This document shows positions 52,680 through 60,603 of a stretch of 64,000 nucleotides of DNA, piece after piece. Both the position numbers and the translations under genes were made by a program. Below the pieces are notes generated by a model. That model was not told where the DNA came from. It saw only the letters and a program-made list of their open reading frames with translations, and searched no databases. The DNA comes from OLB6 sp964467455 (GTDB lineage Bacteria; Bacteroidota; Ignavibacteria; Kapaibacteriales; Kapaibacteriaceae). The DNA lies in the NCBI GenBank assembly GCA_964467455.1, contig CAYXQJ010000001.1:62001-126000 (forward strand), written 5' to 3'. Each line of letters opens with the position of its first letter. Position 1 is the stretch's first letter.

Positions 52680-54839
52680 ATGGGTGCCATTACCAAGATC
52701 CGACAGATCAGTCCGTATTTCCTGGCCGCCGTAGCGGTCTTGTTCATCGCCTTCATGGTGATCCAGGATTCGAGTTGCGATACCGTTCGCCGCTCACAAC
52801 AGTCGCCCGAGAACATCGCCGTGGCCGAGGTCAATGGCGAGAAGCTCTCGCTGGCCGACTATGAGCGTCGCGTTCGCGATATCATCGACCGCCAGCGGGC
52901 CCAAAACCCGGGCCAAGAGATCGATGACACGCAGATCCGCCAGCAGATCTTCGACGAGATGATCAACGAGATCCTCCGCCGTCAAGAAGCCGAGAAGATG
53001 GGCCTGACGGTCACCAAGCAAGAGATCATCGACGTGATGCTCATCAACCCGCCGGCAGAGCTGCAGTTCTTCAAGGACTCCACCGGCCGGTTCCAGAAAG
53101 AGATGTATCAAGATCTCGTGTCCAACCCGGACAAGCTCGGTGAGATGCTTGCTGCCCAGCAAGCTCCGCCGGAAGAAGTGGAACGTCAGGTCGCAGAATG
53201 GCGCAAGACCCTGCTGCAGATCGAAGACGGTGTGCGCATCCAGAAGCTCGAAGAAGCCCTTCGTGCAGCTTCCGGTGCTGCGGCTTCCATCGTCTCCCCT
53301 GCCTACGCTGCATGGGACTATAAGACCAACAATGGCACGGCCGACGTGAAGTACATCGCCATCCCGGCTGACCGCATTGGTGACAAGGATGCAACACCGA
53401 CCGATGCCGAACTGATGGCCTACTACGAAGCAAACAAGCAGTATTATGAGCAGAAGCGCTCACGTCGCCTCAAGTACTTGGTCTTCCAGCAAGTACCGTC
53501 CGACAAAGACACGGCCCGTGCCGAAAAGCGTTCGCAGAAGCTGCTCGAGACCTTCTCGCGCCTGACCGACATCGCCGCCAAGGATTCGGCCTTCACCGCC
53601 GAAATGATGGCCATGAACGGTGAGTCGAAAGACTTCACACCGATCGCCGAGATCGAACCGCAGACCTCGACGATCCTTGCTTCCATGCAACAGGGCGACG
53701 TCTTTGGTCCGCTGACCACGCCGACCGGCATCATGTACTACCGCCTCGACGGACGTCGCGACGGAACCAACCCCGTCGTCAAGGCCAGCCACATCCTCAT
53801 CAGCTTTGACGCCGACAAGGAAGCAGCCAAGATGACGGCCATGGACGTGATGGCCAAGGCCAAGAAGGGTGATGACTTTGCCGCGCTCGCCATGCAATAT
53901 TCCAAGGACCCGGGTTCCGCTCAACAAGGCGGCGATCTTGGTTTCTTTGGTAAGGGGCGTATGGTCAAGCCATTCGAAGAAGCAGCGTTCGGCGCCAACG
54001 TCGGCGACGTTGTTGGCCCGATCGAAACACAATTCGGCTGGCACATCATCAAGGTCACCGACAAGCAGTCCACCGAACTCAAGTGGTCGCAGATCGCTAT
54101 CCGTACGGTGATGAGCACTGCCACCAAGCAGACGATCTTGGCCAACGCCGCCAAGGCCGCCAAGCAGATCGAAGAAGGCATGCCGATCGACGACGTGGCA
54201 AAGCAGTACAACCTCAAGGCCACGGAGTCGCCGTTCTTCACCAGTCAGACGCCGATCCTCTCCTCAGCCGAGATCACGGCCTGGGCCTTTGAAAGCGAAA
54301 AGGGCGCCGTTATCCGCAAGGACATTCAGTATTACGGCATCGTTGTCGCTCAAGTCAGCGACACGCGTGAATCCGGCATCAAGCCCTTCGAAGATGTCAA
54401 GGAGCAGATCACCCGCATCGTTTCGCAGAAGAAGAAGATGGACAAGCTCAAGGACCTCGCCGGCCAGATCGCTTCGGCCTGCAAGGGCGCCGGTTCGCTT
54501 GACGCCGTCCGCGGCATCGACTCCACGCTGGAGATCCGCATCATGACGGGCTGCCGAAACAACGGTCAGCTTCAGGGCTTTGGCGGTGAATACACGGCAA
54601 CGCAGGCCGCCTTCACCCAGCCCATCGGTCAGATCAGCGACGCGATCCGCGGCCAAAAGGCATGGTTCGTGATGCAGGTCGACAACCGTGCTGAAGCCAA
54701 CATGGCAGACTTCGAAAAGAACAAGTCGGCCGTTGTCCAGAACCTCGCTACCCGCTCCCGCGGCTCGGCCTACTACTCTTGGTTCCAGAAGGTTCGTGAA
54801 CACGCTGACATCAAGGACAAGCGGAACAGCCGCGATTGA
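52680..54839 (+). CDS. ppiD: Peptidyl-prolyl isomerase, PpiD/SurA type
   Basis: This 719-aa membrane-anchored periplasmic foldase begins MGAITKIRQISPYFLAAVAV with one helix (residues 12-30). A SurA/PpiD-like N-terminal helical region includes AVAEVNGEKLSLADYERRV. A complete parvulin domain at about residues 365-465 has the KASHILISFD strand, AMQYSKDPGSAQQGGDLGFF and GPIETQFGWHIIKV. It assists folding of exported and outer-membrane proteins. The ATG at 52680 has GGAG upstream. The 3' end overlaps the hpnC GTG start by 41 bp. Confidence 0.92.
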   Translation: MGAITKIRQISPYFLAAVAVLFIAFMVIQDSSCDTVRRSQQSPENIAVAEVNGEKLSLADYERRVRDIIDRQRAQNPGQEIDDTQIRQQIFDEMINEILRRQEAEKMGLTVTKQEIIDVMLINPPAELQFFKDSTGRFQKEMYQDLVSNPDKLGEMLAAQQAPPEEVERQVAEWRKTLLQIEDGVRIQKLEEALRAASGAAASIVSPAYAAWDYKTNNGTADVKYIAIPADRIGDKDATPTDAELMAYYEANKQYYEQKRSRRLKYLVFQQVPSDKDTARAEKRSQKLLETFSRLTDIAAKDSAFTAEMMAMNGESKDFTPIAEIEPQTSTILASMQQGDVFGPLTTPTGIMYYRLDGRRDGTNPVVKASHILISFDADKEAAKMTAMDVMAKAKKGDDFAALAMQYSKDPGSAQQGGDLGFFGKGRMVKPFEEAAFGANVGDVVGPIETQFGWHIIKVTDKQSTELKWSQIAIRTVMSTATKQTILANAAKAAKQIEEGMPIDDVAKQYNLKATESPFFTSQTPILSSAEITAWAFESEKGAVIRKDIQYYGIVVAQVSDTRESGIKPFEDVKEQITRIVSQKKKMDKLKDLAGQIASACKGAGSLDAVRGIDSTLEIRIMTGCRNNGQLQGFGGEYTATQAAFTQPIGQISDAIRGQKAWFVMQVDNRAEANMADFEKNKSAVVQNLATRSRGSAYYSWFQKVREHADIKDKRNSRD

Positions 54840-55617
54840 GATCGCGCAACTGATCCGTCCTGACGGTGGCACCCTTCGTGTTGCTTCCGTTGCCGACAGC
54901 TACCGGTTCTGCCGAGAGCTCGCCTCCTCCCATTACGAGAACTTCCCCGTCGCATCGCTCCTGGTCCCAGGGGCGATGCGTTCTCATATTACGGCCGTCT
55001 ATGCCGTTGCACGCCTGGGTGATGACATTGCCGACGAAGACGGCGTGTTGCCGAACCTCGAGGCGCGCTATGCGGCCTTGACGTTCCTCGACGATGCCGT
55101 AGACGGTGTTGTCGACTGTACCGGACATCCCATCTTAATGGCCGTGCGGGCTTCGATGCTGCACTGCGGGTTACCACCTGCCCCCTTCCATCGATTGTTC
55201 GAAGCGTTCCGGAGGGATCTGGTGCCTGCGAACATGACGTCGTGGGACGATGTGATGGACTACTGCACCTGTAGCGCCAACCCCGTTGGAGAGCTGGTGC
55301 TGCGGATCGCCGGTGACGCTACGGACGAGGCCATCAAGGCCAGTGATGCCGTCTGCACGGCGCTGCAGATCACCAACTTCCTGCAGGACCAGTCGATCGA
55401 CCTGGCCCGCGGTCGGCGGTATCTGCCGGGTTCGGTGCAAGAGGCCGTGGACCATACGCGACGTCTATTCAACGAGGGGGCTGTTGTGACCCGGCACGTC
55501 CGATCATGGCGGCTGAAGCTGGAGTTGATGGCCATTATTGCGGGTGGACGGTGGATGTTACAGAAATGTGAAAAGATGGGCGACGCCTTGAGAACCACAC
55601 GTCCGCGTCTTCCTTAA
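54799..55617 (+). CDS. hpnC: Squalene/hydroxysqualene synthase HpnC
   Basis: This protein of about 272 aa is of the squalene/phytoene synthase family, with SYRFCRELASSHYENFPVAS near the N-terminus, the first Asp motif VARLGDDIADED and the second LQITNFLQDQSIDLARGR. HpnC turns presqualene diphosphate into hydroxysqualene in the HpnCDE route. GTG 54799 after AGAAGG is the best start; it overlaps ppiD out of frame, so translation is coupled. hpnD follows directly, and the pair is diagnostic. No hpnE or squalene-hopene cyclase is in the window. Confidence 0.9.
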   Translation, partial: NTLTSRTSGTAAIEIAQLIRPDGGTLRVASVADSYRFCRELASSHYENFPVASLLVPGAMRSHITAVYAVARLGDDIADEDGVLPNLEARYAALTFLDDAVDGVVDCTGHPILMAVRASMLHCGLPPAPFHRLFEAFRRDLVPANMTSWDDVMDYCTCSANPVGELVLRIAGDATDEAIKASDAVCTALQITNFLQDQSIDLARGRRYLPGSVQEAVDHTRRLFNEGAVVTRHVRSWRLKLELMAIIAGGRWMLQKCEKMGDALRTTRPRLP

Positions 55618-55629
55618 CGCCGAGAATTG

Positions 55630-55637
55630 TACCTTTG
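55630..55637 (+). promoter_or_regulatory. -7 element of hpnD (TACCTTTG)
   Basis: TACCTTTG ends 6 bases before GTG 55644. It supports GTG 55644 over the in-frame TTG at 55635, which lies inside the promoter element itself. The predicted leader is about 3 bases. Confidence 0.5.
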
Positions 55638-55643
55638 CAGACT

Positions 55644-56525
55644 GTGAGTACCCATCTCACCATCGATCGGGAAGACGCATCGGCCCTTACGACGGCGGGG
55701 TCGACGAACTTCCATTATTCGTTCTCCTTCTTGCCCAAGGAGGAACGTCAGGCCATTCAGGCCGTCTATGCCTTTGCGCGCAAGATCGATGACATCGTCG
55801 ACGACTCCCCTTCTTTGTCCGACGCCGACATCTTCAAAAAACGTGAGCGTCTGGCCTGGTGGCGTGCCGAGATCGAGCGGATCTATTCCGACGAACAGAA
55901 CGGTACGGTGTTAGGGGGCGTGGCACGACGTTTTGGGATCCCGAAACAGTACTTCCTGACGTTGATCGACGGATGTGAGCGTGACCTAACGCAGCGTCGG
56001 TACGAGACCTTTGCCGAACTCAAAGAATATTGTTACGCCGTAGCCAGCATCGTTGGCTTGATCTGCATCGAGATCTTCGGCTACAAGCATGAAGAGACCA
56101 AGCAGTATGCCATCAACCTTGGATATGCCTTGCAGCTGACGAACATCCTGCGTGATGTGAAGGCCGACAAAGATCGCGGCTACATCTACCTGCCCAAGGA
56201 AGACATGGAGCGCTTCCGGTATACGGAAGACGATCTCATGCGCGAGGTCTATGACGACCGCTTTGTGGCCTTGATGTCCTTCCAGGCAGCACGAGCGCGA
56301 GAGTATTACCACAAGGCCCGCACACATCTCTTGCCCGATGAGCGGATGACCATGGTGGCGGCCGAGATCATGGATGCCATCTACTACCGCTTGTTGGAGA
56401 AGATCCAACTCAACGATTATCGCGTGTATGAACGACGCATCCGCGTCAACGCCGCCCACAAGGTCATCATGTCCGTCCGACTGTGGCTGGGCAGTAAACT
56501 GTTTGTAAAACGACTTCGTTCGTAA
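55644..56525 (+). CDS. hpnD: Presqualene diphosphate synthase HpnD
   Basis: This 293-aa trans-isoprenyl-diphosphate synthase joins two farnesyl diphosphates to presqualene diphosphate, which HpnC then uses. Motifs are FSFLPKEERQAIQAVYAFAR with KIDDIVDD (first Asp site), GCERDLTQRRYETF, and LTNILRDVKADKDRGYIYLP (second Asp site). I chose GTG 55644 (VSTHLTID) because the promoter sits immediately upstream. nuoE follows after a further TAATTTCG element that overlaps the hpnD stop. Confidence 0.93.
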   Translation: MSTHLTIDREDASALTTAGSTNFHYSFSFLPKEERQAIQAVYAFARKIDDIVDDSPSLSDADIFKKRERLAWWRAEIERIYSDEQNGTVLGGVARRFGIPKQYFLTLIDGCERDLTQRRYETFAELKEYCYAVASIVGLICIEIFGYKHEETKQYAINLGYALQLTNILRDVKADKDRGYIYLPKEDMERFRYTEDDLMREVYDDRFVALMSFQAARAREYYHKARTHLLPDERMTMVAAEIMDAIYYRLLEKIQLNDYRVYERRIRVNAAHKVIMSVRLWLGSKLFVKRLRS

Positions 56526-56530
56526 TTTCG
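56523..56530 (+). promoter_or_regulatory. Possible -7 element of nuoE (TAATTTCG)
   Basis: TAATTTCG differs from TAnnTTTG at one base and includes the hpnD stop codon. The nuoE ATG is 4 bases later, so any transcript from it would be leaderless. The same octamer precedes HU. Confidence 0.35.
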
Positions 56531-56534
56531 CCCC

Positions 56535-57005
56535 ATGAATACCTTCTCCGCCGACGAACTGCAGCAGATCGAACAACTCAAAGCCAAGTATCCGGATCCC
56601 AAGGCGGCCATCATGCCCGTGTTGTGGATGGCCCAGAAGAAGTGGAACTGGCTTTCCGAAGACGTCCTCAAGTATGTGGGCGACGTGATGAACTTGCCGG
56701 CAGCCCACGTGCAAGGCGTTGCAAGTTTCTATACCATGTACTTCAAAAAGCCCATGGGGAAACATCACGTCCAGGTCTGCACCAACGTCAGCTGCATGCT
56801 CAAAGGCGGCGTCGACGTCTACAAACACGCCCAAGCCCAACTCGGCATCGGCAACAACCAAGCCACGGCCGACGGTACCTTCTCCTTGGAAGAAGTGGAG
56901 TGTATGGGCGCCTGCGGCGGAGCACCGATGATCGCCATCAATGAAACGTTCTACGAGAACATCGACAAAGAGCAATTCGACAAACTCATTACATCGCTTC
57001 GCTAG
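56535..57005 (+). CDS. nuoE: NADH dehydrogenase subunit E (NuoE, thioredoxin-like [2Fe-2S])
   Basis: This 156-aa protein is a typical 24-kDa complex I subunit: the helical MPVLWMAQKKWNWLS part, GVASFYTMYF, then a thioredoxin-like domain with cluster ligands in CTNVSC and CMGACGGAP. It carries the N1a [2Fe-2S] cluster and works with NuoF. It stands alone here, with no nuoF or nuoG in the window, although the rest of complex I may lie elsewhere in the genome. The following lipoprotein gene starts inside its 3' end. Confidence 0.93.
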   Translation: MNTFSADELQQIEQLKAKYPDPKAAIMPVLWMAQKKWNWLSEDVLKYVGDVMNLPAAHVQGVASFYTMYFKKPMGKHHVQVCTNVSCMLKGGVDVYKHAQAQLGIGNNQATADGTFSLEEVECMGACGGAPMIAINETFYENIDKEQFDKLITSLR

Positions 57006-58362
57006 CGGTTGGTGGTTTGTTGTTCGTGGTTGGTGGATCATTGCGGTCATCTTGAGCGCCTGCAGCGATGATCCCTCTCAACCTTCACCGTCAAACAACG
57101 CTGTTGGACCAGTACCCTATGCTGTGGACCGTGGCCAACGATGCACCCTAGCGCTCGACGAACCCGTTGAATCAAATCAGACGCTTGTCGCGATCTTGCG
57201 TTCGACCGTTGCAGAAACGCTCCGTGTTGAACAGAGTCTACGCGCGAATGCACCCGTCTTGATCGTCACGTTATCCGATACCTCACGGTCTGGTCTGCTG
57301 TCTATTTCCATCGGTGACCAGCATTTGCCCGAGCAGTACGTACGCGTCTTTGGCAAGGTGCGTACCCTTCAGCGGAACGTCCTCGGTGCACCGATCCCTC
57401 CGCATCCTGATGGCCGAAGCTATTCCGATCAGGACACGATCTTTGAGGTCACGTCGAACGGACAACGTATTGCACTTCCGCGGGTTGAGCCGACCGGGAC
57501 GATGTATCGTTTCCCCTTTCGCACTTCGCCGCTGAAACTGGAGGTCTATGACCATGTTGAGGGGCTTTATCACTCGTTTTCCACTCCGATCCCTTTTGCC
57601 GTACCATCTGTTGTCGTGACCGCAGATGCTTACTCATCCGCACCGAACGTAACGCTCACACTTCACGATATTGATTTGAAAGGGGCAAGCACAGTTCGTT
57701 GGTTGGTGTCCTATGGTGCAACGTCGATCGATACTGTGTCGTCCACCACCGAGCTCCGTCTTCGGAAGGTGTCGGCTTCTCCTATCATCGTGGCTCTCCT
57801 GATCGATGGTACTCGTTTCGAGCTTGGAACACATCCGATCGCGATCGATACAACAACACCGGACAACATGTCGATCGAGTTCAACTATTCAGCGCCATTC
57901 GAAGTGTCCTATGTACGAGGTAGTGAACAGAACGGCAAACGTTCCATCACTGACTCCGGCATAAGGGTGATCGGCGGTCATCACCTTACCGAAGATGTCA
58001 CGTTCCGTCGATCTGGTGACAGCGTTGTGTTTGCCTCGAACGGTAGCAAGGTGGACGGCTGGGTCGTCGTATCTGGCAGCACCGCCCATGTCTACCTCAG
58101 GCATACGTGGTATGATCAGGAGACACATTCCGTTGCAACGGCGACTTGTGACCTACCCAATGCCACGATCATCACGGCATCCGATGAAGAGATGCACATT
58201 CGGAGTGCAGGCCAAGACTTTGTGGCTTCAGACCAGTTCAACTATGCATCTTCGATACGTGAAGGACACAACACCGTCACCTTCTTTTACGATGAGTATC
58301 TGGTCAGGCAACTTGATCCGATCAATGCCGAAGTCACCTTCACCATCCGCTGGACTCCATGA
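56941..58362 (+). CDS. Predicted lipoprotein (paralogue of the gene at 59164)
   Basis: This protein of about 473 aa has a basic N-terminus, a hydrophobic stretch (WWFVVRGWWIIAVI) and a lipobox LSAC at Cys41. The only in-frame ATG (56941) lies inside nuoE, so the start is uncertain. The mature part is beta-rich with no family I recognise. It is related to the lipoprotein at 59164-60603. Shared segments include DTSRSGLLSISI versus DSTRSGVVSVFR, PFAVPSVV versus PFAVPAIA, and a GTHPIAIDTTTPDN-like strand. The stop overlaps the amidase start (ATGA). Function unknown; probably on the periplasmic or outer face of the outer membrane. Confidence 0.7.
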   Translation: MKRSTRTSTKSNSTNSLHRFASGWWFVVRGWWIIAVILSACSDDPSQPSPSNNAVGPVPYAVDRGQRCTLALDEPVESNQTLVAILRSTVAETLRVEQSLRANAPVLIVTLSDTSRSGLLSISIGDQHLPEQYVRVFGKVRTLQRNVLGAPIPPHPDGRSYSDQDTIFEVTSNGQRIALPRVEPTGTMYRFPFRTSPLKLEVYDHVEGLYHSFSTPIPFAVPSVVVTADAYSSAPNVTLTLHDIDLKGASTVRWLVSYGATSIDTVSSTTELRLRKVSASPIIVALLIDGTRFELGTHPIAIDTTTPDNMSIEFNYSAPFEVSYVRGSEQNGKRSITDSGIRVIGGHHLTEDVTFRRSGDSVVFASNGSKVDGWVVVSGSTAHVYLRHTWYDQETHSVATATCDLPNATIITASDEEMHIRSAGQDFVASDQFNYASSIREGHNTVTFFYDEYLVRQLDPINAEVTFTIRWTP

Positions 58363-59171
58363 TCATTCGCACCCACAAACTCTACGCCGACGATGGGGAG
58401 CCACTCCCCTATCGCGCCACGCCGAACCTTGGCGGAGCACTCAAACCCAGATACCTTGTGATCCACTTTACCGGCGGGTCGAGTGCGTCATCATCGGCCT
58501 CGTGGCTGTGTAATCCCACGGCAAAAGCCTCTGCCCATCTCGTGATCGGTCGCGATGGTTCCGTGATCCAGCTTGCCCCCTTCAACAAGGTCACATGGCA
58601 TGCGGGCAAGAGCGCGTGGAACGGTCTGGTGGGACTCAACCAACATTCGATCGGTATCGAGTTAGACAATGCCGGACGTGTAAGCAAACGTGCCGACGGC
58701 AAATGGCAGAATGCTCTTGGCGTGGTGGTACCGTCGTCGGCTGTGATCGAAGGGGCGCATAAGAACGACGGACGTCCGTCACATTGGCACACCTATACAT
58801 CCGTACAGATCGAGCGTACGCGCGAGATCGCCGCCTTGTTGATGGAGACGTATGGTCTGCTGGATGTGATCGGTCACGACGACATCGCCCCCGGACGCAA
58901 GATCGACCCCGGTCCGGCCTTTCCCATGGACACCTTCCGCTCTCTTGTTAAGGGGCGGGCAGAGACCACACCCGAATTGTACGTCACCACAGCGAACGTC
59001 AATATCCGTATTGGTCCGGGTATTGAACATGCAACGCTCACACCGGCCCCCTTACCAAAAGGGACGAAGCTCGATATCCTTCGCACCGACGGCGAATGGG
59101 CCTTTGTGGATGTGCAGGACGGGACAGATCTGGAGGGTTGGGTGAATCGGAGGTATGTCAAGAATGCATGA
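58359..59171 (+). CDS. N-acetylmuramoyl-L-alanine amidase with SH3b domain
   Basis: This 270-aa protein has an amidase_2 domain (about residues 25-190). The Zn ligands are in YLVIHFTGGS, TWHAGKSAWNG and GHDDIAPGRKIDPGPAF, where GRKxDPG is the family motif. A C-terminal bacterial SH3 domain (about 205-268, LYVTTANVNIRIGPG to GWVNRRYV) is likely to bind cell wall. It cleaves the amide between MurNAc and the peptide stem. No signal peptide is visible at the ATG, so export by another route or cytoplasmic recycling is open. It lies between two related lipoprotein genes. Confidence 0.9.
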   Translation: MIIRTHKLYADDGEPLPYRATPNLGGALKPRYLVIHFTGGSSASSSASWLCNPTAKASAHLVIGRDGSVIQLAPFNKVTWHAGKSAWNGLVGLNQHSIGIELDNAGRVSKRADGKWQNALGVVVPSSAVIEGAHKNDGRPSHWHTYTSVQIERTREIAALLMETYGLLDVIGHDDIAPGRKIDPGPAFPMDTFRSLVKGRAETTPELYVTTANVNIRIGPGIEHATLTPAPLPKGTKLDILRTDGEWAFVDVQDGTDLEGWVNRRYVKNA

Positions 59172-59215
59172 TGCAAGATTCAAGATTCATGATGCAAGAT
59201 TCATGATGCATAATG
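59164..59215 (+). repeat. Short direct repeats CATGATGCAAGATTC at lipoprotein start
   Basis: CATGATGCAAGATTC occurs at 59167-59181 and again at 59188-59202, separated by AAGATT and followed by a third partial copy. The repeats overlap the first codons of the lipoprotein and give its N-terminus a duplicated HDARF motif. Confidence 0.8.
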
Positions 59216-60603
59216 CTCTATTGATCACGTTGTGTCTTCTGTTGGTAGCGTGTGCAGAAGAGGCACCAACGGCACCGGCGTGGATCGACCATGACGGTGA
59301 TATCCCTGTACTCATCAGTGACGTGGGTAGATCGATCAGCATTCCTATTGAGTTCGCTCCCGGTAAGGACGATCTGATCGCTGTGACGAATGATCATACG
59401 ATCGAGGGGAAGCCGGTCACCGTAGTGATACCCTACAGCATTCGAAATACGAACGATGATCTGTCGCTGGTGATCAATGTCACGGACTCTACGCGTTCCG
59501 GCGTGGTATCCGTGTTTCGGAATGGCAAGCAGGTCTACCAGGCATTCTTGAAGGTCATGGAAGACACGGTCGATGCTGACAGTGTTGTCGCGTTATGGCA
59601 TCCGATCGCGACCACGTCGTCCCCGTTCGACACGATCCTTGTTGACGATCATGACGGCAAGCGCATCGGTACGTATGTGATCGGTAGCGAACCATTTGCA
59701 GTTCCGGCCATTGCTCAGCATACGCCGTCGGTGCACATCTCCCAATATCGCGACCGTGATGGTCACTACCTTCATGCGAGCACATGTCTTATCCGGACCC
59801 CGGGCGTCAGGTTCAGCGTTCAGGAAGGACAACTGTTGTTTCGTCTACGAGACTTCGTGATGCCGCCTGACCTTCAGGTCTTCTTCGAGGTAGTCGGACA
59901 CCATGGCGCTACCATCTTTCAGGAGACCGTCATTGACAACAACCAACAATTCCGGGTATATCCGACATCGGACTCGGTGCTCACCTGTCGACTCCGGTCG
60001 GTCTTAGGGACGCACACCTTGGCAACCTTCAATGCCGACACGTTTGCGATCGACACCGGCAATAACGGGTGGTATGACGTCACCATCGCCATGTCGGGTC
60101 GGTACGAGCGTGAGCACTGGATCACGTACAAGCGTGAGGGCTTGTCCGATTCGATCGTGAAGACCCAGGATATCACGGCACAGGATGCCGTTCATCACCG
60201 AACGGAGGCATGGGGTACGCGGAGTTATCGTGGCGTCACGTTACGGCTAGACCGGAGCAGTCCGGTGCCGGAGACGCTCATTGAGGGACGGGTCGACCTG
60301 TTTCAGATCCCTCCGGATCGAGCGAGAATTGATCTTTCCATTCGGCATTTCATTGGGCCGAAGCATGATACCGCCATGACGATCAAGATCCAGCAACCCT
60401 ACGCTCGTGTGACCAAGCAGACTGACGATACCATCGAGGTTATGATCGACAATGTCGTCCTTCTTTCGACCTCGTATATCTCGTGGGTCACCGGATACCA
60501 TGACGCGCAGGACCCCAACCGTTCCGTCACCTCGACCCTTCTCCGCTCCGTTGGAGGCACCGTGAACGCTCTCACCCTCACCTTGATCAGACGCCGCGAC
60601 TAA
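59164..60603 (+). CDS. Predicted lipoprotein (paralogue of the gene at 56941)
   Basis: This protein is 479 aa if started at ATG 59164, which has GGAGG about 10 bases upstream. ATGs at 59155 and 59203 are alternatives; the last gives a simpler signal (MMHNALLITLCLLLVA). The lipobox Cys is residue 30 (LVAC). The mature part is beta-rich, related to the upstream lipoprotein, and unlike any family I can name. The N-terminus repeats HDARF because of the DNA repeat. It overlaps the amidase stop and is convergent with the glycosyltransferase, sharing 17 bp at the 3' end. Confidence 0.7.
   Translation: MHDARFKIHDARFMMHNALLITLCLLLVACAEEAPTAPAWIDHDGDIPVLISDVGRSISIPIEFAPGKDDLIAVTNDHTIEGKPVTVVIPYSIRNTNDDLSLVINVTDSTRSGVVSVFRNGKQVYQAFLKVMEDTVDADSVVALWHPIATTSSPFDTILVDDHDGKRIGTYVIGSEPFAVPAIAQHTPSVHISQYRDRDGHYLHASTCLIRTPGVRFSVQEGQLLFRLRDFVMPPDLQVFFEVVGHHGATIFQETVIDNNQQFRVYPTSDSVLTCRLRSVLGTHTLATFNADTFAIDTGNNGWYDVTIAMSGRYEREHWITYKREGLSDSIVKTQDITAQDAVHHRTEAWGTRSYRGVTLRLDRSSPVPETLIEGRVDLFQIPPDRARIDLSIRHFIGPKHDTAMTIKIQQPYARVTKQTDDTIEVMIDNVVLLSTSYISWVTGYHDAQDPNRSVTSTLLRSVGGTVNALTLTLIRRRD

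Noticed and set aside
55986..57050. 354-aa minus-strand open frame
   Set aside because: Antisense to hpnD and nuoE, no protein-like motifs.
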